NCBI RefSeq assembly: GCF_013373865.1
Contig: NC_050476.1
Span: 8,344,501-8,408,500, forward strand
Direction of reading: 5' to 3'
DNA from: Monomorium pharaonis
Taxonomy: Eukaryota; Arthropoda; Insecta; Hymenoptera; Formicidae
Length of the DNA: 64,000 bases
In this document: positions 25,605-37,600 of the stretch, in pieces
Layout: each line of letters starts with the position of its first letter
Position numbering within the stretch: the stretch's first letter is position 1
The notes under the pieces: model-generated
Seen by the model: only the letters and a program-made list of their open reading frames with translations
Databases searched by the model: none
What the model was told of the DNA's origin: nothing
Translations under genes and position numbers: made by a program

Positions 25605-28600
25605 GGAGAGGAGGAGGGAGAGGAGAGGGAGAGGGAGAGGGAGAGGGAGAGGGAGAGGGAGAGGGAGAGGTACTCGAGGAGAGGGAGAGGGGAGAGGGAC
25701 GGATCGATCTTAGAGGGAGAGGGGAGCTAGGTCGAGGGATTTCTCTGGTATCTTTCTCTTGGCTCTTGTCTCTTTCCTCTTCTCTTTCGCTTTCTCTTAT
25801 CGTCTCTTTGCTCCTTTTCTCGTCTCTCTCTCTCCGGCATCTTTCTCTTTCTTTTCCCTTTTCTTGTCTCTCTTGTCTCTATTCTCTTTTCCTCTTTTCT
25901 CTTTCTTCTGTCTCTCTCATTTTTCCTTTCTCTTTTCTTGCTCGTTTCTCTTTTTGCTCACACCAAATCTTTCTCTTTCTTTCGCTTTTTATTTTTCTCT
26001 TTCTCTGTTCTCTTCTCTTTCACTTCTCTTCTTTCTCTCTTTCTGCTTTCTTTTCTCTTTCTCTTTTCTCTATTCCTTTTCTCGCTCTCCTTTTTCCTTT
26101 TACTTGATCCTTTGTCTCTGTCTCTCCTCGCCTCTTCTGTTCTTTGCTCTGTACTACCAAATGCCTTTTCTTTCTCGTGCTCTTTCGCGGTCTCCTGTTC
26201 TCTTGTCTCTATTCTCTTTGCCCTTTCCTCTTTCTCCTGTCATCTTTCCGCCCTCTTGACTCTTTCTCTTTTGTTCGTGCGTTTCTCTTTCGTCGCTTTT
26301 CTCTTGTTCTTGCTCTTTCGCTTTCTCGGTTTCTCTGCGTCTTTCTGCTCTTCTACTGGTCATTCACATTCTCTCTTGTCTCGTTCTCCCATTCTCTTTT
26401 CCTTCTCATTTCTCTTTCTCAGTTCTCTTTCTCGTCTCGCTCTACTCTCTCTCTCTCTCCGTCTCTCTCTCTCTCTCTCTTCTCTCTCTCTGCTCTCTCT
26501 GTCTCTCTCTATCTCTACTCTATCTGTTTTCCCTCCCTCCTCCCCCTCTATCTTTTTTTGTCCTTTGTTTCACATTGCTTTAATTTAGAAACATTTTTCT
26601 TGGTTTTTAAAGATAAGTTGAGAATATCATCTAAATATAAATTAAAAATTTTTATTTTAGTAAGATACAAAAACCTTACACATACATGCGCGCGCGCGCG
26701 CACGCATTACGCACACGCACACTTCATTTATGTGTAATGTTTTCTTTTTATTACTTATGTATATGTATATTACAAATAGTTGGTCTTATTTGCCGAATAC
26801 ACATTACAAAACACATATAAAATAACATTTTTAAAAATTATCGAAACTTGAAGGCCAAAATACACACAAACATGATACGTAAATGAATAGTTTGCTGCTT
26901 TAATTGCTATCCGTGCATAATACAAATACTGTGTCATAGAATGTATGCAAGTGCAAATGGTGCCGTCACGACTCGCTTATGCGCTCCTATGTTGAAAATC
27001 ACTCACACGCTCTAGTACGAAATTACAAAGAAAAAGGAAGCTAAAAAGTTTCTGTTTTTAACGTTACCAACAGAATCACGACAAAGCAGAAAATGGTTCC
27101 GTTTTTTCATTTTTATATGTTTTTGCAATTTTGTATTTTTATATTTTTATATTTTTTAATAATTTGTATATATTTTTAAAATTTTATATATAATTTTATT
27201 TTTTGTTTTAACATTAACATAAGATGTTAATATATTTTATATTATATTTTTAAGTAATACACACAGTTTGTAAAAAATGAGAATTAAAAGAAAATATACA
27301 AAAAAATAATAGGAATAATAGAAATAATAGAAATAATAGAAATCTTATAAAATAAGAAAAACAATTCAAAATGTGATTTCTAGCTTTAACGTTTGCGAAT
27401 ATTTCTGTAACATCTTTTTAATCAAAATTGTTAACCGTTTCACTTTTGATTAATAAAAGTGCTAAATCAGATAGTCGTTTTTGTGTCATTGTACTTCTAA
27501 AATAATTTTTGATTAAGTTTTGAAAAAATTAATTTTAATTTTGAAAAAGTTGCCTCGCCAGTTGGTAGATTCATTCTCCAAATTTTTTGTCCCTTTAAAT
27601 TTTGCGCCCTACGCTGGAGCATATAATGCGTATTGTCTTGTAATGTCCCCGAGTGCAAATTATGATATAGCATAAATAAAAAATATAAAAAATTTTATTC
27701 TGTGATGTATTGTCATATATCGTGTTCAATTTTTATTGCACGTAATTTTGAAAATCAGGACCGCCCGTAAAACAAGACTTTTATCAAAATTTATTTAGTT
27801 TTGGTGGCATATTATCTTTATTATTTAAATTAAAACATTAATTAGAAAGGTATAGAAAATAATAACTATCGATCAAGGCATCGTTTTAAATAATTGTTAG
27901 CGGGTCTTAATATAATAAAGCTTTATATTTAATTCCTCTTTAATTTATACAGGGTATCTATAGTCATGCCCGTCAATGATCATGAAAAGATATAAAAGAT
28001 CGATATAAATAATAATGTTCCGTACTATGTTGCGATATTCGCAATCATTATCAAATTATCGGCTTATCGTCAAATGCAAGCGCGTGGCAAGATAGGATCG
28101 TCCAATAAGATGCGCATCTGCCGTTGCTAGACGTAGGAAGTGGGGAGTTAAGCGTAAAAAAAGCAGGTTGTAAACAACTCCCCGGATCTCGCGTGTCTAG
28201 TGATAGTAAATGCGTGTCTCATATAGGTGGTGATCTTTTCTCGCCGCGCGCTTGCATTTAGCGGTAAGCAAATTCGGTTGCTTTATAAATTAATAACTTG
28301 AATTATTGCGAGTATTATGCAATACGGTACGGAACATTTTTGTTCATCGCGATCTCTTGTATCTCTTCATGAGCATTGATCCGTATAATTATGTACACTC
28401 TATGTATAATGAGAATTCTCATGAAATGCACACAAATATTGATAAAATTTAATAATAGTTTAATTGACAAGTCTTGGTTTTCGTCATTACATTGAAAAAT
28501 TTGGATCGTATATATGACAATGCGTTGTTAAAATTTCTGAAATAGCTTCTTAGATTTGTATTTATGATAAATATTTTTGAATATGTGATATTTGTATCAC

Positions 28601-31600
28601 ACAGATATCGACATTAAAATAACGCTATGTTAATATATATATGTTTCTTTATATTTACAAATAGTAAATTTTAAATGTAGACCAGGCCCAAACTCAGTTC
28701 GCGAATCGAACGCGCTTTCATCTCTGTCATCTCGAGAGAGTGAAATAAAGAGTAAAAAAGGATAGACACTACTTAAGTAATAATTAGTGTATTATTACTG
28801 ATTTGTAGTGACAGAATTATAACTGTAATAATTAGTAATTATTCAGTCTTCTAGTAATTTTAATTTTATTATTAATATATTATCACTATGAAGGATCACT
28901 ATGTATTTCACTAATTGATAAGTTACAAGTTTATCACTGAAAATAAGCGAATGAGAAGTTATTTCAAAAATTTTAACAACACATTGCCATATACACGATC
29001 CAAATTTTTCGTAACGATGAAAATTAGAACCTGTTTATTAAACTAATATTTTATAATTTACATAATAAAAATAATATGCCTCCAAAATTAATAAAAAACT
29101 TATGTTACAGGTGTTTTATGGATGGTCCTGATTTTTGACATTACACCGAGATATTTTCTACAGTTCCATTATATTATCCACATAAAAAAATCTTCTATTC
29201 TGAGTGTAATGTTTAATATAATATACAAACACACAATTCATTACAAAATGTAATGCGTACGATTGTTACGAAACTAAGTATACTGCATTTTTTATTATGT
29301 AAATTATGCAATCAATTTTTAATACATTTTTTTAGACCAGCAAATACCAAACTATAAAAAAACCAAAATTATGATATAATGTATAAACCATATCTATGAA
29401 TATGACTTATACATACGAAAAAGAGTGACAAAATGTTCACTGAAATGTTAATGTATATCAATGTATACTTACGTACACATTAGATACATTTGATCCCAAC
29501 ATGTGCCAAATCATAAATAAATAAATATAGATATTGTCAATATTCATGAATTACGAAAAAATTAGGAAACATATATTGACATTACAGTTGAAGATTTCTT
29601 AGTTATTTTAATATATAAACATTGTTTAGTGATTATTTTGTTTTTAATAAACTGTGAAGTAACGAACTTTATCTGGCCTTTAGTATTTCATTTTTTGATA
29701 ATAATTAAATAAGAGAGTAATGATTTGTCAAAATCTTTTAAAGAGATGTTTTTGACTAAAAATATTTTCCATAATAATTCACAAAATTGTTACTTATAGA
29801 AAAAAGTCATATGTGGATCTGACATGTCTGAATTAATAGTGTGTATTTATGCTAGACTTTACATGCTTAGTGCCGCATTTTTTTTGTAACAGCTCTGGAA
29901 CCTTGAGCTCTTTTTTTTTTGAGAGAGAAGCCAATATACTGCTATTCTGTAACTCGCGATAAGAAATGTCAGTATCATTATACTGTCGCTGTGTATATAT
30001 TTTGTGTGGTAAAAACGCTGGACAACAGTCTGCCGATATCAATATTTCTCGTCGAATTGCAGAATTGCATTATAGGCAAGTTTGCAAGGTTTTAAGTTGT
30101 CTGTTTTACCGTATATACTGACAGAATTGTACAATTTGTTCCAATGTTCAACTTTTTATTGCATTTACACAATTAAAAATTCTTTTCCACAATTAAAGTA
30201 TAGACAATAACAGTGTGCAGACGTGATGATTTTATACAAAAAAATAAAAAAAATTTTTAATTGTCGGCGTCTGGCGTGGACTCGTAACAAAATGTGTTTG
30301 ATGTAAAAGTTGTGCACTTTATACGTATAAATCAAGTTAGATCCGCACACGAGTGAACATTAAGGAACAATACTATGCTTTCAGATTGAGCGTAGACGTC
30401 TTAATAAAAAAGATACACATTGGTAAACATTTCGTGTCTCAAAAGAGCAATCTGAAAAATTGTTTTAAATTCTTGATATGAAATTCAGTTCATAAGCTAA
30501 TATTAATACTATAAACTTTAATTCTGGAAAAGGATTTTTAAATCTATAAAAGAAATACATACAAAATTTTGTTAATGACGTGCATAAATGACTCTACATT
30601 GTCGACCTTTCTCAAGTTTGACGATTAGTTTAGCATCTCCTTAAGTCCAATCTATGTTTTCTATTTTCAGTTTCTTGTTCTTTACTCATCGTATTTTTGC
30701 CTTTTTATTAGTGTATTTTATCAAATCGTGTCTTTTATCACATCTTTTATCGTGTCTCTTGTTTCTTTTGGAGTTTATATTTTTCTTATTTTGTCAATTT
30801 GGATAAAACATAATGCGAAGAGGCAAATAACAAGGTGATAGACAAAAAACAAAAAGAAAAATACAAAAAATGAAAAGTATATTATGGACTAGTTTTTAAA
30901 GTTTAGTCTAGTCTAGAAGTCGGCAAGAAATGCATTTCTCGGCCGATTTCAGTAGGCTCTGCCTCCCGCTATTCATCTTGCTCCGCAGCGCCGCGCGCAG
31001 CCAACGAATCACTGAAATTCGTAGGCTACGCGCGGCGCTATGGAGCAAGGAGATAACGGGAGGCGAGGCCTGCTAAAATTGGCCGAGAAGTACATTTGTT
31101 GTCGATCTCTGGTCTAGCCGAATTAGCATTTTATACGAAAAAAATTGGTAACTCAGGTTTGACTATGCGTAAAACACAATTAACATGTATAGATTAAAGT
31201 TGGTACGTTTGCCACTCGCAAAAAGCTGGGGGTCATTGCAAAATTACGAGTTGAAGTGAGGAAAAGCAGTTTTTTGCTTGCGCCTTGTAGACTAAAAACG
31301 GAATCCAAAAAAGTTTCAAATAAAAGTTGTAAATATTAAGTAGATTTACAATAATAAATTTGGTTTATTAAGATCGGTTTATTAGTTTGTAAAGTTAAAA
31401 ACCCATAAAAAATGATCATTTCTTAAATTATTTATAACTTTGTTAAAAATTAACTCAAGCATTTGAAGTTATAGGAAAATATAGCTTTTATAATGATAAA
31501 AAGATGTACCGAATTTCATAAAAAAATATTGATAACTTTTCGAATAATGTCAATTGTTTATTCAAAACGCATTTTACTAAAATTTAATTTTTACATTTTT

Positions 31601-34600
31601 GAGACCATGTACTCCAGCTTTTTGCGAGTGGCAAACGTGGGTACCTACTTTAATCTACACACGTTAATTGTGCTTTACGCAGAGTCAAATTTGATTTACC
31701 AATTTTTTCCCAAAACGGCCCCTTTTCAAGCTAATTCGGCTAGACTATATCAAGTAGCAGTTGTTATTTTGTGTCAAATGTCATAGATATGCTTAGGCAA
31801 AAGATTTATCAATCATAAAAAGAGATCATCAATATATTGACATTATATAAATACGAGTATCACTGTTTTTGAATAATATTTCTTAAACAAAAGTTGAAAG
31901 TAAAATTTTGAAAACGTTAATGTCAACTAAAAAGTGTATTGTATCAAATGGTGTAGTAGTTTTTACATAATGTTTCATATTATGTAATAATTAATGATTT
32001 TGCAATACAATTGAATGAAAACTGAGAAATCTTAAAACTAATATCATAATCTGCATTTTCTTTTCTCGTTTTTTTAAATATAAATCATTTATACAAAATA
32101 TTTATAAGTTAATATATATGTATTAGGATTCTTAGAAATTTCACTTTAATGTAAAATATTTTTTGTCAATAATACAAATATTTTATTCTGTTCTGTAGGA
32201 CGCAATAGTATGACGCAAATATACATATATTAGATGAGATTTGTTTTTAATAAATTTTATTTACGCCATCTTTTATAACCGGAGAATTTTGATCAATTTA
32301 TTCAGATAAAATATTTTGTTTTAAAAATAATAATACATTTTTGTTTAAAAAATAAAAAAGTTAAAAAAATAGCGTTGTTATTATATGTTGTAAAAATAGA
32401 TATCGTCTGAAAATGGTTTTAAGAAATAGTAGAATTTTGTTCATATATATAAAAACAAAACAAAAACAACAAGGTCGAGCGCGACACTTCTTAAGGAACA
32501 AATGGTTTAGACACAGATAAAATGATTATTAATAAATATACACAATAATAATATAATTGTATAAATAAAATTTTTTAAATAACATTATAAAAAATGACAC
32601 AAATTGTGCTAATAATTTATCTTTCCAATTGTTTATATATGTATGTGTAAATTTGCGAAATTTTTAAACAGCGCTTGTAAGAATATTATATTTTATAAAT
32701 ATTTTTTTCTAACTTGTTTTTGTATATTTAATCCTCTAAATAAATTAAATTGTATTTCTAAAATAATTAAATTATTACTATTAAAAAAGAATTTAAAATA
32801 CTTCATAAATAAGCAAATTTTTAAATTTTTTATATTTATATAATTGCATACTAGCAATATTTCAATCATTTTAATGATTTTTTAGTAATATTTTGGAAAA
32901 GTTGTAGATTTTTCAAATTTAATTAAATAGCTATTGAGTCATTTTTTTAAAAGGTATAAAATGAAAAATTGCTATTTTAGAACAGTTACCTCAGAAAATT
33001 TATAAACATGTTTTGTAACATTTATAAAACGTTTTATGTTTTGTACAAAATGTTTCTAAAATATCTATGAAAAATTTTGATACTGATCTGTCGAATTGAA
33101 TTATTTTTAATAAAAAACAATTGCACAGTTGTCTAATTGATATACTATAAATACTCGTATTTGGTTTACATATAAAATTGTGATATATTAAATATTTTAT
33201 ATATATTTTAGCACTACGCATTTATTTTAATGTAAAAATACTGTGCTAAGACGAAAAATACGTTATGCGTCGCAAGAATAAACGGTTTGAAATGTTTTTC
33301 ATATAAGGTATTTGTATTTATGTTAATATATGTAACAATTTTTTTACCGCTTTAAATTATTAAGCCGTTATAAATTATTATTGTTATAAATTATTAAATT
33401 ATTAACTACTGCAACTGGTCCAATAAAAGTATTTAAAAATAGTTAAAAATATTTTTACCAAACAAAATTTAAACATAAATTAGAATATAAATTATCATTT
33501 ATTAATAATAATTAGAATCCTTACTGTTTAATAACATTAAACAATAGGAAACAAAAGATATAGATAAAAGAATTCCACATAAGTAAAAAAATATACTTTC
33601 TTTTTTATATAAAATATTATTTTAAACAAATAAGATACAAGTGTAAGAAAGGATAAAAAAAAAAAAAATTGAGCCTGTGCACTTTGAGTGACTCGTCATT
33701 TTAGATAAGAATTAAATAACACTCTAAAAGTTCGACTAAAATTACATTTTACTTTAATAAAAAGATAATCTTTTCTAGTACAATAGATCAATGTTCATAG
33801 GATATTAAGTGGAAAACTTTACTCTATTAAAATCATTTTAGAGAGAATGATTCATTCTATGGAGCTTTGGAGATTGTTTTAATGATAGAATAAACGATAT
33901 CCAATAAAGATTTATTGTATAAAGTTCCGAAAAGCGCAAACCTCCGATCGCGCTGAAATTTTAACCAAAGCTCACCCTTGATTAGAGAAGAAAGTCTCTA
34001 AAAGGATTTTTGGCGACAAAGCCTCGTTTGCCCCCTAGCCTCCTTCAAAGTTTTTACAGTTTTTACTAAATATCTCCGAAAATATTGATTTTAGAGAAAA
34101 AAGTTCGAAACAAAAAATAAAGATCATAAATAGCTCTACAAAAAAGATTATATACATTTTTTACGTAAACTTATTATTTTGGCTGTTATGACCCAAAATA
34201 TCTCGGCGGAGGTCAAATTGATCCCGTCAAACATTTTTTAAAATTTCTGTTTTATTAAATATGCAAAAATTTTTTAATTTAAAGGTTATATATATTTATT
34301 TAACGTAAACAAAAGTTTAATTATAAATTTGAAAAAAAATAATTTTTTTACAGTTTAATATAAAACAGAAAATTTTTCTATAATTTCGTTTTGCGAGAAA
34401 TATATCTCGTTTCGCGTGGAAATTCGCAAAGGGTTGTACAGGGAACGCGTGGGCTGGGGAGGGGCTTTGCCCCTTCTCCTGCACCCGCTCGCTGTAATTT
34501 TTTCTAATTTAACTCACACATTTTAAAGTCGATATTTGATGAATACGAAAACATTGAAAACAAACAGCGTGGAAAGTCGCAAACCTATGTGGTATTGTAC

Positions 34601-37600
34601 AAGCGTGGATGTCGTTTGTTTTACGTTTTATGAATACAATACATGATAAATATTACCTTTTGTGTTATATGTTAAACTATAGTAATGTTTATGTTTTATT
34701 TTAAATTATAGAAATATATTTTTGTCTTATGTTAAACTGTAAAAAAATTACTTTTTTTTTCAAATTTGCAATTAAACTGTTTTTACGTTAAATAAATACA
34801 TATAACCTTTAAATTAAAAAATTTTCGCATATTTCATAAAACAAATTAAAAAAAATGTTCGACGGGATCAATTTGCCGAGTTATTTTGGATCATAACAGC
34901 CAAAATAATAGGTTTACGTAAAAAATGTATATAATCTTTTTTGTAGAGCTTCTTATGAACTTTATTTTTTGTTTCAAACTTTTTTTTCTAAAATCAGTAT
35001 TTTCGATATTTAGTAAGAACTGTAAAAACTTTGAAGGGGGCTGGGGGGCAAATGAGGCTTTGTCGCCAAAAATCCTTTCAGGGACTTTTCTCTAATCAAG
35101 GGTAAGCTTTGGTTAAAATTTCAACGCGATCAGAGGTTTGCGCTTTCCGGAACTGTACCCAATTTATTTTTTACAGAAACTTCTCTGTAACACTCTACAA
35201 TTATATTTTATAATATTTACTTTATTTTTACTTTTATTTTGAGATTCTTGGCACATCTTTAACAAATTATTTTAGAATGTGGATGAGGAATTTTATAATC
35301 CTGCACTTTTAATTACATTCTGTGGATTTTGTTTATGAGAAATGTTACTTTGTCGCGTCTGATAGCGATAACATGTACTCTCATCCGGATTGTTTAAACG
35401 GTTTGTCCTGTAAAAATCTACTGCAGAGTAAAAAAAAATCTTTGGGTTCTAAATCAGAGTGAAATAGAAATAAAATACCTGTACCCAATATGGCCATGTA
35501 ATTTAGCTCACTCCCATTTTTAAATAGTTATGCAATAAATCTCACAGATAACGCTATATCACTTAGGAAGTCGATGTATTTATGCTAGTTAACTGCTCAA
35601 TATCTTCTTTCTACGGCTTGTAATCACTTTATTCAAATTGTGTTCTTCTGAATTTAAAGTTTTAGAGGTAAGTTTTTACTTTGTGTAACTATCATGTAAC
35701 AATGATAAATATACACAATTCATACTATTGTAGCTCTTTATTTAGGCTTTCCAACACTGTATTTATTTAGGTTTTCATTAAAATATCTTGTTTATAATTA
35801 AAGGAAGAAAGCTCTTTGTATTGTGAAACCATGACTAGAGACACTTCTAAAAACACAATATATCTTATTAATACACAAGAAAGTTAAGATTCTATTTTTT
35901 TATTTAATGTTTAATTTTTTATTAGTATTTTTTGTCTTTCTTTAGTTAATTGAATTTTATTGACGGGTAAAAGTTAAGATAATGTCCATTGTAATAAATA
36001 AACATAGTTTCATTATTATTTAATAAATAGCTGTGTGTGTAATTTTTTCCATAAGTATGTTAAAAAGTGCTTAATTAAACATGTTGATTCTGTTATTTCG
36101 CATTTTTTCAAAAATATTTACGAAAAAGAGGAAAATACATAGCTAGGCCACATCGGGTAAATATGTAATCAACATGGTCCAAGTGCTTTTTTTTTTTTGA
36201 AATCTTTACTATACTTATATAAATAATTGAAAATATTTTACAAACTTTTTTAGTTTCAGAAATGTTTCCTATTTTAAATCTGACCCTTATTTTTCAGTTT
36301 CGTATTCATCAAAAAATTAGAAAAACCTCCAAAACTTAGGCAGGGTATATTAGGTACAAATACCTTACGTACTACGCGGAGTCACATTACGTTAATCACT
36401 CCGAAAAGAATGAAAGGTTCTCTTTTAGCTTAAGAGTGCCCGCACTTAATCAAATAATAATGATAGTTCTCTCTTTTGGAATGACTAATCACTCTAAAAT
36501 ATTAATGGTGAAATGATTCTACGAGAGTAGATGCCTAATTCTTTTAACCAAGGTTGTACGTAAAAAGAATCGAGCACTTCCTTAAATATTTTATTATTTC
36601 CTCTCTCGTATTCTTTCTGACCACGTACCGTTTGTCACCGCAGCTGCTTGACTTCCCTCGTACGAAGGACGCGTCGAAGGATGCATCGTTGTCTTCCTAT
36701 CAATTCCGGTCACGTTATATGGCGCCGCCGACGCACTCGTCGTGATTTTAGTAATTTGCTTCGTAAGATCGGCAATGGTCCGTATTGTTGTTTCGATTGT
36801 TCCTAGATTAACTGTAATTGTGGTTGTCTCGAATTGTTTATTATCTTTCGTAGTAAGGCTGTACTGCGTTCCCGTGCTGTTCAATTCGGTCGGCGTCACG
36901 TTCGTGATACCTTTGCTTTCGCTTATTACACCGTGCTGTCGATCGACTCTCGACGTGACAGGAACGTTTTCATCGTCTTGGACTTTTATTGTACGCGAGT
37001 CGTTTGCGGCAGGATTGCTTTCTGGCTGTTTGTCATCCGAATTGTTAACGTCACTGTCGTTCATCTGTTGGCTTCTATTAAAATTGGTATGATCAATTGA
37101 TAAAGTAGTGGTTTCCGATACACTGATATCTCTCGGTGATTGATTCGTGAAATTATGTGATGGATCGTTCGTAACTGTGTTTGTCTCCACCAGCTGGATT
37201 TTTGTCACTTCCGTCCGATTAACTTCTGTCCGATTCGAATCGTTGCTAGCCTTGCCATCCTCGTCCAGCAACTTGATGACGGCGGTACCAAAATTGCTCG
37301 AGCTATTTTGCTCGGTGTAATCATGCGGGAAGTATTGATCCTTCGATCGTAGCGTGTCGTTCAACAATTTCTTGCACTCGAGACATCTCAGAATATCCGT
37401 TAAGTCCAACGATTTTTCGTCATTCTTATTTGAAAACTTATTTGCGAGAGCCGCGAGATAGCCTTGCGCTAGTTGTAACAGCTTCTCGCAGTGCTTTGCG
37501 CTCAGATTGCAATCTCTTTTCCTGCGAGATACTTCCCGTTTGGAACGCCGGTCGGCCGTGTCATCATCCCTTTCATATATCGTTGGGAATGCATCGCCTT

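Noticed and set aside
25759..26737. Several overlapping 110-216 codon frames rich in Ser, Leu and Phe
   Set aside because: They arise from TC-rich low-complexity DNA, are open in more than one frame at once and resemble no protein.
36742..37100. Two plus-strand frames of 88-116 codons
   Set aside because: Antisense of ndl exon 3; hydrophobic composition with no domain.
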